From assembly GCA_004296455.1 (NCBI GenBank), contig AP018280.1:2480001-2544000 (forward strand): a DNA stretch of 64,000 bases, written 5' to 3'. Of the stretch, positions 1 through 9,028 are shown one piece after another (position 1 is the first letter of the stretch; the number at the start of each line of letters is the position of its first letter). The notes beneath the pieces were generated by a model. It saw only the letters and a list, made by a program, of their open reading frames with translations. It was not told the origin of the DNA and made no database searches. The translations under genes were made by a program, and so were the position numbers. The DNA comes from Calothrix sp. NIES-4101. Lineage in GTDB: Bacteria; Cyanobacteriota; Cyanobacteriia; Cyanobacteriales; Nostocaceae.

Positions 1-1521
1 TTTACTAGGGGGTAATTGTAAATTGGTAAATAGTTTTTCCAGGGTTTTTCTACCACCACTAGTTAATGCTGCTGCACCACCTGCACCCAAGCCGATGACT
101 TGCAAGACAGCAGCCATGTTTTGGGATAAATCAGCTTGTTGAACCTCTTGTCCTTCAACTTTCTGGAAAAATACCTGACTACTATAAGCAGTAAAAGCAG
201 CACCAACACCCAAACAAACTACAGCTAAAGTGTTAAATAACCAATCTTTACGGGTTCCGGGTTCTTCCTCAGAACCAACGATCGCAGGTTTGAGTTCCCA
301 CCACCAGCGATTTTGACGTTTTAAACTATCTTTCCATTGCCTAATTTGGTTGTCTTTATTCAAATCAAGCCGATATTGCTTTAATTTGTTGTCTAGAGCA
401 ATTATTTGTCTGGCTAGCTTTTCGGGAACAGGTTTATCTCGATAAGCTCCCTCAACTGCTTCCTCTACCCCATCGCGAGCTAAAAGGGTGTCTAAAAGTT
501 GTTCTGAGGAAGGGGGTTTGCTGTTATCAATTACCTGAATAGTTTTTTCGTAACGAGCGATCGCTTCATTAGGTAAAGGAATAGAACGAGTGAAAGACCA
601 CCACCAATTCATCTCTGGTGGTTTGAGGTTATTTTTCCACTCATCAACGATGTCGTCGTTAGCAAAAGCTTGCGATTGAGCTTTTAACCGCTTATCTAAT
701 TCAATAATTTTTGCAGTCAGATGACGAGGTGGTTGTTGCTGCTTAGTCCAAGCTTTTTCTACAGCATCCCGTGCTAGCAACACCTCTAATAATTCTTCAG
801 AACTGGGTTTTGGCGGTGATTCTAAAGCAAATAAAGCCTTTTCGTAACGTTCTACCGCTTGAGTTGGTATTGGTTCAATATCGCTGAGTTCCCACCACCA
901 AGTATTAGGTGTAATTTTACTTAAACTCTTCTTCCAATACTCCAACTTCCCATCTCTATTAATTACATCCGCAAGCGATCGCAATCTTTCATCCAAATCT
1001 ATAACTATTTTGGCAATATGTTCTGGTAAAGGTTGATTATCTCGAGAAGTCTCAATTGCATCACGAGCAAGTAATACTTCTAAAACTTGTTCTTGAGTCG
1101 GGTAGGGAAGTGCTGCTTCGAGTAGGGAAATACTCTCTTGATAACGTTTTGCTACTTTGGTTGATGACATTACCAAAGGATATTTCAAATGCCACCACCA
1201 CATATTTGGCGCGGCGTTCAAACTATCTTTCCATTGCGCTAGTTCGTCATCTTCACTGAGAATTTTGGCTTGTGCTTTCAGACGCTCATCCAAACTTAGT
1301 AATCTGGCGTAACTAATACTAGTAGGATTTTGATCCATTTGCTTTTTTTTCTCTACCCCATCACGTGCTGCCAGCACAGCAACTTTCTGCTCAAATGTTG
1401 GTCGTAAAGATTCTTGTTCCAACGTAATTAGAGTTTCTTCATAAACATCGAGTGCTATATCTAATGGTGATCTGGGGGATGTAGTGGGAGATATTGGAGC
1501 TTGTCCGTTGACCTGAATCAT
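1..1521 (-). CDS. WWW-repeat membrane protein, C-terminus off the window
   Basis: The reading frame is open from an ATG at 1521 to the left edge, giving 507 codons with no stop. Four repeats of about 100 residues each carry a Trp-Trp-Trp triplet, at residues 108-110, 208-210, 306-308 and 406-408. Each repeat also has an LLARDxVE-like helix, an LDxRLK-like helix and a WKxSL-like stretch just before the tryptophans. A hydrophobic segment at about 427-446 looks like a membrane helix, and a glycine/alanine-rich stretch at 468-488 may be a second. There is no signal peptide, so the repeat region is probably cytoplasmic and membrane-anchored by its C-terminal part. I do not recognise the family. 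The protein lies downstream of a CHAT/PP2C gene group on the same strand, but a 296-bp gap separates it from the nearest gene. Confidence 0.85.
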   Translation of the reverse strand, partial: MIQVNGQAPISPTTSPRSPLDIALDVYEETLITLEQESLRPTFEQKVAVLAARDGVEKKKQMDQNPTSISYARLLSLDERLKAQAKILSEDDELAQWKDSLNAAPNMWWWHLKYPLVMSSTKVAKRYQESISLLEAALPYPTQEQVLEVLLARDAIETSRDNQPLPEHIAKIVIDLDERLRSLADVINRDGKLEYWKKSLSKITPNTWWWELSDIEPIPTQAVERYEKALFALESPPKPSSEELLEVLLARDAVEKAWTKQQQPPRHLTAKIIELDKRLKAQSQAFANDDIVDEWKNNLKPPEMNWWWSFTRSIPLPNEAIARYEKTIQVIDNSKPPSSEQLLDTLLARDGVEEAVEGAYRDKPVPEKLARQIIALDNKLKQYRLDLNKDNQIRQWKDSLKRQNRWWWELKPAIVGSEEEPGTRKDWLFNTLAVVCLGVGAAFTAYSSQVFFQKVEGQEVQQADLSQNMAAVLQVIGLGAGGAAALTSGGRKTLEKLFTNLQLPPSK

Positions 1522-1744
1522 GATTTATACACTCCTTTGATAATTTATATCTAATTGATATTTGTATATTGTTTAGGTATATGAATGTACTTTAATAGTT
1601 AACTTTAATGCTGGAATTAATGATTCAATGAATCTCAAAATATCAGATGTTAAAAAGCATGGGAAAATGTTAGTAATAGCATTTTGCTCCTACTAAAAAT
1701 ATGATTTTCATCACAGAAAAAGCATACATTCCAGCTTTGAAAAT

Positions 1745-1775
1745 GCCCACAGGCTAATAGCCTGGGGCTTTCTGC
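1745..1775 (-). terminator. Possible stem-loop downstream of the small PG-binding-like gene
   Basis: A six-base inverted repeat, CAGGCT-aat-AGCCTG, lies about 45 bases past the stop of the small gene at 1818-2048. On the minus strand it is followed by a weak T-rich stretch. It could be a terminator or simply a dispersed palindrome. Confidence 0.35.
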
Positions 1776-1817
1776 TTGTAGCGATTTAAAAAGTGGGATA
1801 CTTGCTTCTTTTACTAG

Positions 1818-2048
1818 TTAGCAACGTGCTTGGCACATTAAAGCATTCCAGGTATTTGGACCAACAATCCCATCACCGACAAGACCATTTGCCACTTGGA
1901 AATTTATGACTGCATTTTCGGTCATTGGGCCAAATGCACCATCAGCATTCAAAGAATATCCTAATGCTTGCAAAGTTTGCTGCACCATGTATACTTCTTG
2001 ACCTTCGCAATAGTTTTGCAAACAATAACCAGGGTAATCTAAAGGCAT
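1818..2048 (-). CDS. Small stand-alone peptidoglycan-binding-fold protein
   Basis: This 76-residue protein is almost entirely one PG_binding_1 domain (PF01471-like). It shows the usual pattern: a V-x-x-Q-x-x-L helix (VQQTLQALGY), DGAFGPMTENAV, then FQVANGLVGDGIVGPNTWNA. No signal peptide or membrane helix precedes the domain, which is unusual for a cell-wall-binding module. Four cysteines frame it (C9, C14, and two in the C-terminal CQARC), so a disulfide or metal site is possible. The upstream sequence on the minus strand has a GGAGA-like ribosome-binding site next to the ATG. Family assignment is good; the role is unknown, since similar domains also occur in cytoplasmic or phage-derived contexts. 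Confidence 0.8.
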   Translation of the reverse strand: MPLDYPGYCLQNYCEGQEVYMVQQTLQALGYSLNADGAFGPMTENAVINFQVANGLVGDGIVGPNTWNALMCQARC

Positions 2049-2698
2049 TTTTCTCTCCTATTTATTATGTATTACTTAATACAAATGAATCTGAGTAATG
2101 ATGATATCTCTAACCCTTGCCAAGAGAATTGAGTCACCATTTGATCATGCTTTGATGACTTGTAATTTTGAAATGACCCGATTAAATCTCCTCAAGTATG
2201 TAGCAATAGATGTTGATATCTTGAATCAATTTTGATTTCTACTTATAAGTAGCTAAGTATATTTTGATAATTACTTACCAAATATGCCAGCAGTGATTTT
2301 ACTTAATTACAACTAATGCTTAAAGCTATAGACAGTATTTTTTCTTAAATATTATGAATAAATAAAAAATCGCGAGCAAAACTCACGATTTTTTAAAGTT
2401 GGGTTTTAATCGATACTTCGCATAAGTACATATGTTGAATACAATATGTATGTATTTCACAAATTCTTCTATGGTAACTTGATCCTGCTGTTCTACCTTT
2501 TGATAGATGGCGCTTAACTAGTAAGAACCTATAGTTAGATTTAAAGTGGGGTTTTACTACCTTTTCGCAACACCTGCTCAGAAAAGCATTTTCCTTAGCT
2601 AAACAGCATCAACACTAAAATATAGACAAATTACTACATCAGCACTGTCCTCTATCAAACAGCACAAACAAACTTGTTATTTAAGTTGAGGATTAAAT
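2049..2698. other. Gene-free stretch of 650 bp
   Basis: This stretch is AT-rich and contains no convincing open frame. The only structure I can support is the symmetric hairpin at 2364-2394, described separately. The promoter of the small peptidoglycan-binding-like gene should lie near 2050-2150, but I cannot pick out its boxes. Confidence 0.5.
2364..2394 (-). terminator. Strong A/T-flanked hairpin, probable bidirectional terminator
   Basis: The sequence AAAAAATCGcGAG-caaaa-CTCaCGATTTTTT forms a 12-pair stem with one mismatch and a five-base loop, with six T residues on either strand. It lies about 300 bp past the end of the 215-aa protein gene. It would end leftward transcription from the CHAT region, or insulate it from the genes to the left. 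Confidence 0.6.
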
Positions 2699-3346
2699 CT
2701 AATCTTCAGGTGCTTCAGATTGAAACTTGTTGAGCTGACGTAAAGCGTAGTATGCAACTGCTAAACTGACTCTTGCTTGCTCGATTTCTGATAAATTGTT
2801 CCATTCGTGTTCGCCAACTTTGTTCAGCGCAGACTCAAGGCTTTGTGCTTCACCATTTCGCATCGCATAAGAATATGGACGCGCTAAAACTAATAAGTCA
2901 TCAGTGCCCAAGTTTGGCAATACCGCTTTTGCACACAATACCAGTTGCTCTCCCATTGATTGTGTAGGGTTGAATATTTCCGCCGCTTTTTCAGCTATCT
3001 TCTCAATCCAATTCTGGGGAACACGAGATGTCATTACTGCTTGTACACTTTCTTTAAGGCTAGCAATAATATTTATCGTTGGATTACATTTGTAGTTTTG
3101 GGTGCTGGCAGTGTTTGACCATAGATGATCAAGTGTTTCATAAAAAGCTTGCGATCGCGTAGGTAGTTCTGCGTCAAGTAATTCACGCATTGCAAACTGC
3201 GATTCCACATGATGAAAAAAGTCTTCTGTTTCGCCCTCTGCGGGATTCCAAGGATAATTGATGTCTTCGGAATCTAGCAGTGCTTCCAGGAGTTCTAATT
3301 GAATAGGGGAAGTTTGGATATTTTCTTGATTGTTAAAATAGGTCAT
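2699..3346 (-). CDS. Unrecognised acidic 215-aa protein next to the CHAT-FHA gene
   Basis: I do not recognise this family. The protein is predicted to be soluble and largely helical, has no signal peptide or membrane helix, and is acidic (N-terminal EDINYPWNPAEGETED region, C-terminal EAPED). A conserved-looking block, PNLGTDDLLVLARPYSYAM, sits near residues 140-160. The start is set at 3346 because a perfect GGAGG lies six bases upstream of that ATG; an ATG 21 bases further out (3367) has no such site. The gene follows the CHAT-FHA gene by about 170 bp on the same strand. It may be a partner or substrate of that protease, but this is inference from position only. Confidence 0.7.
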   Translation of the reverse strand: MTYFNNQENIQTSPIQLELLEALLDSEDINYPWNPAEGETEDFFHHVESQFAMRELLDAELPTRSQAFYETLDHLWSNTASTQNYKCNPTINIIASLKESVQAVMTSRVPQNWIEKIAEKAAEIFNPTQSMGEQLVLCAKAVLPNLGTDDLLVLARPYSYAMRNGEAQSLESALNKVGEHEWNNLSEIEQARVSLAVAYYALRQLNKFQSEAPED

Positions 3347-3351
3347 TTTTG

Positions 3352-3356
3352 CCTCC
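3352..3356 (-). promoter_or_regulatory. Ribosome-binding site that fixes the start at 3346
   Basis: The minus strand reads GGAGG, five bases of consensus Shine-Dalgarno, then a short A-rich spacer and the ATG at 3346. The more distal ATG at 3367 has no comparable site. Confidence 0.7.
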
Positions 3357-3517
3357 AGGTGATTCATTTAGTAGTATTGACAGCTACAGCATCAAGTTTT
3401 GAGTTTCCGCAAAAAGAATATGATTTTGCTTAGTTTGGCATATTTTTTTGGAGTTAGTCGTTACATTTAAAAATCCAGTGAAGTCAATGGTATATCTACG
3501 GTTTTTACCACTGATTT

Positions 3518-5101
3518 TTAGCGCTCATCAATGATAAATTCCCAGATTTCATTGCGGCTACTACCGAACTTTAACTGCATCCCAGATTCCAGGGGTATTT
3601 CCTGATGATGGATTCGCTGCCAATTCCCCGCTTTAAAAATTAAAGTTCCACCGGTTGAGTCATCACGTAGAAAATAATTTAGGACTGGCGTTGAGGCGCT
3701 GAAGTTATCACGACAGATAATTTGAGCATGTTGTCTCGACACTGATAAATCAGGAATTACAATATGATTATCTGTAGTACGACCAATACGGGTAATCGGA
3801 TTTTGTAATAAAGAAATTTTATCTTCACCATTAAGTAATCGCAGGCAAGCGCTGGGAATTTTGGTATATTCCGGTAGCGATGTGGGTAGTTCGGTGATAC
3901 TTTCATCCAAACTACGAAGAATTTGCCCATCAAATTGGGGATGCATATACAGCACAGGCAAAGTCCAAGATGGATAATTAAATCCGAACTTAGTTAGTAA
4001 TTTTTGTCTGGCTTCGGCGACAGCTTCATCAATGGCTTTGCGCGATCGCAAGGCTTCAGAAAATGCTTGAATAAAACTTAGACTTTCGCGATCGGCAATT
4101 TCGTCACGCATTCCTAATACAGCCGGAACTCCATGTCGAATCAAAACCTCAGCTAAACTGCTATAGGGTATTGATTGATGATTTACTGATGCTGGTTGTG
4201 CTCCCCAACAGGAATTAAATAGGGCTAGTTTCACTCCAGTTCGAGTTAATACTTGGGCAAGTTCAATCCCATTCAGCCTTGCTTCGGGATGTAAGTTTAA
4301 AATACCACCATCAGGATGTCGCAATCCATGTCCAGCATAGAAAAATACATTGTAGGATTGGGTTTCTAAGGCGGCGATTAATTCTTCTGGTGTGGGTTGA
4401 ATCAGAGTAGTCACCATACAGGGAGCATATCCACGCGCACTGCTAGCAACTGCTACTCCCTGAGTTAGAGTTTCTCTTAATACTTCTGCTTCTTCCCTGA
4501 GTTTCAGGTTCTCATCTTCACCTAATACAAGTAAAATGTTCAATCCAGGGTCTTTGCGGAAATCTGGAAGGGGTTCCACATCGCTGGTAGTGCGACTAAA
4601 GATGACATTTTGACTCAGAGAAATTACGGGCTGACCAGGGCGTTGCATAATTTCCCAGGGGACAGCGACTAAATAGGGGTCACGTAATTCCAAACGTAAG
4701 CGGAGACTTTTACCTAATGCTGTCGCCGCACCCCGATTATGTTCCAAACTATTCAGAATTGGCCCCTCAAAAACCCATTGCCATAAACTATTACCAAAAT
4801 ATTGCATTAACCGACTAGCGTAGTTAATCGGCTGTCCTGAAGTTGACGCAGGTAATTCAATTGTCATGACATTGACTGGCTGGGATGCAGCCTCTTCTTC
4901 GGAAGTATGGGCAGATATATCCAGGTTGCTATGTCCTGCAAACAATTGCTGCCACTCTCGCCAAACTTGTGTTAAAGCTGGTGTCCAGACACAATCATGA
5001 ATAACGCGACCACTGGGATAGGGAGCTTCCACAACCACAATCGCAAAATTGTTGGTGCCAGCGTGGACAAGACGGGCGATCGCCAGGTTTAAGGATGGCA
5101 T
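3518..5101 (-). CDS. CHAT caspase-like protease with C-terminal FHA domain
   Basis: This 527-residue protein is probably a cytoplasmic cysteine protease controlled by phosphorylation. Residues of about 180-390 form a CHAT domain (clan CD, caspase-like). It has the catalytic histidine in FFYAGHG (H258) and the catalytic cysteine in LALFNSCWG (C298), so both catalytic residues are present. Residues of about 420-525 form an FHA domain, with the phosphothreonine-binding core TRIGRTTDNHIVIP, then SVSRQHAQI. No signal peptide or membrane segment is visible. The next gene upstream encodes a PP2C phosphatase, which could oppose the phosphorylation that the FHA domain reads. No kinase gene is in the window. 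The domain calls are firm; the substrate is unknown. Confidence 0.9.
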   Translation of the reverse strand: MPSLNLAIARLVHAGTNNFAIVVVEAPYPSGRVIHDCVWTPALTQVWREWQQLFAGHSNLDISAHTSEEEAASQPVNVMTIELPASTSGQPINYASRLMQYFGNSLWQWVFEGPILNSLEHNRGAATALGKSLRLRLELRDPYLVAVPWEIMQRPGQPVISLSQNVIFSRTTSDVEPLPDFRKDPGLNILLVLGEDENLKLREEAEVLRETLTQGVAVASSARGYAPCMVTTLIQPTPEELIAALETQSYNVFFYAGHGLRHPDGGILNLHPEARLNGIELAQVLTRTGVKLALFNSCWGAQPASVNHQSIPYSSLAEVLIRHGVPAVLGMRDEIADRESLSFIQAFSEALRSRKAIDEAVAEARQKLLTKFGFNYPSWTLPVLYMHPQFDGQILRSLDESITELPTSLPEYTKIPSACLRLLNGEDKISLLQNPITRIGRTTDNHIVIPDLSVSRQHAQIICRDNFSASTPVLNYFLRDDSTGGTLIFKAGNWQRIHHQEIPLESGMQLKFGSSRNEIWEFIIDER

Positions 5102-5545
5102 GGATTCATTAAACTTAAAGGTTCAAGCAAGTTATTTCAAAGAACTATTTTAAATGGCAAACCTAAATGGCAAACCTGTTTGCAAAACACTAATTTTGTG
5201 TTTCTTCCTTGCTGGTTGAGAGTTTGAGCTTTTACCTCCTTTGCGTATTCACCAATTCATATTCACCAAGCTCATATCTGAATTATTTCAGGTTTGTTAC
5301 CAGTTTATATTAATTGATTCCGAAAGAACTCAAGAATACTTCCAGTGGTAAGATTTTGCAAAAGCTAATTCCTGACTGGCGAATAATGCGAATGAGGGGC
5401 ACCAAAAGTCTACCAATTGTAGTTTCGGGTTTTTTGGTTAACTTTACTTTTCGTTACATCACTTTTTTTGTGTCTTTCTACTGACGCAGGTATAACGGTT
5501 ATGGAAACTTGATTTTTGTAGTTACACTCTAAGGGTGAAAAGGGT
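5102..5545. other. Gene-free 444-bp spacer between the PP2C and CHAT-FHA genes
   Basis: No open frame is supported here. A short direct repeat, aaatggcaaacct, occurs twice back to back near 5153-5178, and the second copy runs into a small inverted repeat, gcaaac-ct-gtttgc. The spacer is long enough to hold a separate promoter for the CHAT-FHA gene. I cannot identify promoter boxes with confidence. Confidence 0.4.
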
Positions 5546-7936
5546 TCAATTATTTCGACTAGGAGGATTGGAACTTCTCCTGGGAGTAACAGTATTGGAG
5601 GGATTTGCTGGAGAAATATTGGCATTTGGAGATGTATCGACTGCTGGGGAATCATCTTCAGTCGCATCCGCACAAGGATTTGCGCCTGCTGCGGGTTTGC
5701 TGACGGAGGAGCCACTGATTTTGATTTGCGAGGCTTGAATCCAGATTTTCTCTTTTGGTTTAATTGTTTCTACTGGTAATGGTCCGAGAGTTCCTGAATT
5801 GACAGAACAAACTAGTACCTCGATGCTGTCACTTTGGATTGTGCCTTCGGGAATTGCTGCGGATGTATTGAGAACTTTGAGAATTGTGCCTTCCGGAATT
5901 ACACCACTCTGGGTAAAGGGTGAGGGAGTTTGGCTAAATGCGATCGCAGTTTTGACACTAATTAATGAACCTACCAAAGAATCTGTTTGTGCTTGTTGTG
6001 TTTGCTTTTCAGCGTTTGATAAAATTGGCGGATTCGGTAAATTTGTTGGTGTGACAACGGGTTGGGTTGGGAATGGAATTTTGAATGGTGAATTCTGCGA
6101 TAGTAAATAGCCCATAAATCCAGCTAATGCCAGAAAAATTGGTAATACGATCAGGTGTAAGGGAAATTTCTGATTTTTTGCCGGGGCTGTATCAGGCATT
6201 ACTTGGGTTTTCACCCTGGAAGAGTTGAACTGGCTACTGGGAGTCTCTTTTGTCGGTAAATCATTAGTATTTGACAGGTATAAATCTGATATTTTCGGTG
6301 TCATGATCGATTCTGGTTCTGTATATCTGATTTGATAATGAACCAGGGCAATAGTGACGTTATCGTGGCCATTTTGGGTGTTGGCAATATCGATTAATCT
6401 ATCTGCGACAATGCTCATATCAACACCATGAGTAAAATCGTTGTCGAGAATTGGTAAAATTTCGCTCTCCCAATATTGCTCAACACGATCAAAATCGCTC
6501 AAGCCATCTGAACACAACAAAAATACACAGTCTTCATCAAGTATAAATCTCTGGGCGGTGGGGTGTAATGAGTTACTGCTACCCATTCCCAAGGCTTGGA
6601 CTAGGGAACCACTCGCTCCTTGGTTAATGGCATCACGGTAAACGGCATAGCCTAAGCGAACTTCTCGTGAGGCAACATCATCATCTAGGGTAACTTGATA
6701 GCAACCTTGACGGGTAATCAGGTAAGCACGACTATCGCCAACATGGGTGATGTACATTTCGTGGGCAATTGGTAGCGCCATCACTAGGGTTGTCCCCATG
6801 CGCTGTCGTCCTTGTCTACCCTCTGTATCGTTTCGCTGGCTGATTTTTTCGTTGGCGACGGCGGCGGCTTGTTCCAAGTCTGCCAGTAAAATTGTCGGAT
6901 CGATGCGATCGCGTGGTTCTCTGGCTAGTAAATTAACCTGTTGCTGAATCACTTCGATCGCAATATTTGAGGCGACATTCCCTCCCTCGTGTCCACCGAT
7001 ACCATCGCAAACAATTGCCATGGCTGTCGGTTGGGGAGGTTTACTTACCTTGCTACCACTGGTGGGATAACAGGCATCTTCGTTGCGTTGGCGACTTGGC
7101 CCTGTATCAGTCTTTGTAACAATTTTGACTGATGAGTTAAAAATTGCGGCGCTACTATTTTCGGCACGTCCAACTTCAATTAATCCTTGGTCTAAAATTG
7201 CGACTAATTGTTCGCCGGAACGGATTTCGCTGTTGATGAGTGAGTCACAAACTTGAGTCAGAAATTCTGCGATCGCATTTTTACTTTTCTGGAGTAAATG
7301 GGTACGCCAAAATTCTCCTAAATCGGCTAAACTCAGTTTTTGATCACCATCATGGTGTAATTCTAATAATTTAACTACAGAGCCTTCTGGTCGAATTAAT
7401 GAGGTTTTTAACAAACTGGACGCGACACCCTCACTTGCCAGAGGTTGCCAGAGATTAGCGATTTGCCATAACCAGTTGAGTTGGCGCATCGATGTGGCTT
7501 CACCCCAAACCAAATCAATTGATTTGTATAGTTGCACTTCGGTAACTGATTCGGCGTTAGTCCACAGTGGGGGTTTCTCCAATAGCAAAATTTCTTGTTG
7601 ATTTCCTTCACCTGCGGGGATAACTCCATACACTTGAGGAACATGGAGTCGATAGGGAAATAAACGTAAATAAGATTTTAACTTATGTAAATTTTCCATT
7701 TCCGGCACTACAGGAATAAGTCCGGGTCTGGTATCGAAAAGAACAGACTGACTAATGATTAAATAGCGATCGGCTAAAATATTCCCAGCAATGCCTAAAT
7801 TTTTTCCTTCTGCCACTGCCCATAAATAACGTTTCGGCAACGGCGTTCGACACTGCTGACAAAAATGATGATTAAGCGGATTGGCTGTCTGACAAGCTTC
7901 ATTGGGACAGTTGAGCATTGCCGCGTCTTTTTCCAT
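5546..7936 (-). CDS. Zinc-ribbon/PP2C serine-threonine phosphatase, membrane-anchored
   Basis: This 796-residue protein starts with a zinc-ribbon motif (C10, C15, C26, C29). Next comes a region of about 230 residues without a clear family, loosely resembling degenerate kinase-linked regions. The PP2C (PPM) phosphatase domain spans about 272-535. Its metal-binding motifs are intact: RNEDA (D287), CDGIGGHEGG (D311), HVGDSRAYL, CSDGLSD (D477) and GHDNVT (D525). One membrane helix follows at about 592-612, then about 180 mostly Pro/Ser/Thr-rich residues. The phosphatase domain is expected in the cytoplasm, with the C-terminal tail outside. The downstream CHAT-FHA gene suggests a phosphorylation-controlled module. 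The family is certain; the target is inferred. Confidence 0.9.
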   Translation of the reverse strand: MEKDAAMLNCPNEACQTANPLNHHFCQQCRTPLPKRYLWAVAEGKNLGIAGNILADRYLIISQSVLFDTRPGLIPVVPEMENLHKLKSYLRLFPYRLHVPQVYGVIPAGEGNQQEILLLEKPPLWTNAESVTEVQLYKSIDLVWGEATSMRQLNWLWQIANLWQPLASEGVASSLLKTSLIRPEGSVVKLLELHHDGDQKLSLADLGEFWRTHLLQKSKNAIAEFLTQVCDSLINSEIRSGEQLVAILDQGLIEVGRAENSSAAIFNSSVKIVTKTDTGPSRQRNEDACYPTSGSKVSKPPQPTAMAIVCDGIGGHEGGNVASNIAIEVIQQQVNLLAREPRDRIDPTILLADLEQAAAVANEKISQRNDTEGRQGRQRMGTTLVMALPIAHEMYITHVGDSRAYLITRQGCYQVTLDDDVASREVRLGYAVYRDAINQGASGSLVQALGMGSSNSLHPTAQRFILDEDCVFLLCSDGLSDFDRVEQYWESEILPILDNDFTHGVDMSIVADRLIDIANTQNGHDNVTIALVHYQIRYTEPESIMTPKISDLYLSNTNDLPTKETPSSQFNSSRVKTQVMPDTAPAKNQKFPLHLIVLPIFLALAGFMGYLLSQNSPFKIPFPTQPVVTPTNLPNPPILSNAEKQTQQAQTDSLVGSLISVKTAIAFSQTPSPFTQSGVIPEGTILKVLNTSAAIPEGTIQSDSIEVLVCSVNSGTLGPLPVETIKPKEKIWIQASQIKISGSSVSKPAAGANPCADATEDDSPAVDTSPNANISPANPSNTVTPRRSSNPPSRNN

Positions 7937-9028
7937 ATTTTTCGCACCGATCAGCTTTACTTAGCAATTTTAGTTAACAGGACGTATGGCGGCACTCTCA
8001 ACCGCTATTTTTTAAGTTTAGATATATTTAAGTTACATATATCCTATTTTGGATCGCTATTGTAGCAATGTGGATACAATCAGCTACTAAAAGTTGACTT
8101 ATTTGCGTCCAAAAATAAGTATATTAAGTTAAATAAACAGTCCCCGCGATACTCGCTAATTCTAATTATTAGTGGGTGCTTGACTGCATTCTAAACAGTT
8201 ATTCACCATGCTTTTAGGAATTGTGCAAGGCTGTCTTCAGTTTATCGGAGTAGAGGCAGTAAAAAACTTAATTTAAACCTAAAAATTAATCATGCTAATT
8301 CAATGGACTTAAATTTCAGCATTGAGCGACCTTTCAAAATGTGAGCATTAAGGATAGATACCGCAGTGGTGAGCAATTGAGTTTCCTTCCCACACAAGTA
8401 GAATTATGCTAGATGGTTAAATCCAAGAAAGCGTGTTTCTTTGTTTTTGAGGTTGAGTTGATAAATCGCCTCTGATGCACGGTTTTATCGGCTGGTGACG
8501 GAGACAGATGATGCTGTAAGTCTTGAACATTCATGACACCTAGGGTTCTGGAATCGAACGACACTGTACTCTTCCCTGTCATGAATGAGAATAAAAAAAT
8601 ACCATTTTTTACCGTTAATGCCCAGAAAAAGACCTAGTAATTACCTTCCATAAACCTGGCTTGATTTGCTTGTTTGGGGTAAATGCTTTTAGGAATGTAT
8701 GTAAATCTTGTAGGGGTTGAGATTCTGAATAATTAGATCATTAATTAATGATTTATCTAGCGGACAATCTCTAATCTTTCCTTTCCAGCTTCTTGTAACT
8801 ACTGTCAGGATAAATCAGAACTTTCCCAACAGTAGATTTTTATTCTTCGCAATTATTAAAGTCAAAGCTGAAAGGTTAAGTAGTTAATAGTCTACAGAGT
8901 TAAGAGTTGGCGATCGCTAGTAGATTTAATACCCAGGAGTCACCAGCCTGAAATCTCAAACAACCATCAATCATTAACTAATTAACCACTTAACTAATTA
9001 ACCAATTTGCCAATGATAAAAATGTTGC
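7937..9028. other. Gene-free 1.1-kb stretch with one long-armed inverted repeat
   Basis: No open frame is supported. It contains a perfect 11-base inverted repeat (8528-8538 and 8577-8587) and a 14-base direct repeat (ATGCTTTTAGGAAT at 8208-8221 and 8683-8696). The left end must hold the promoter of the PP2C gene. A small RNA in this stretch is possible but not shown. Confidence 0.45.
8528..8587. repeat. Perfect 11-base inverted repeat with 38-base spacer
   Basis: CATTCATGACA at 8528-8538 is the exact reverse complement of TGTCATGAATG at 8577-8587. No poly-T tail follows directly on either strand, so it is not a standard terminator. It could be an operator, a structured RNA or a small repeat element. 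Confidence 0.6.

Noticed and set aside
5410-5715. Open frame of 101 codons overlapping the 3' end of the PP2C gene
   Set aside because: It overlaps the phosphatase gene in another frame, and its composition (Pro/Gln/Ile/Leu-rich) mirrors the tail-coding DNA. No family resemblance or ribosome-binding site.
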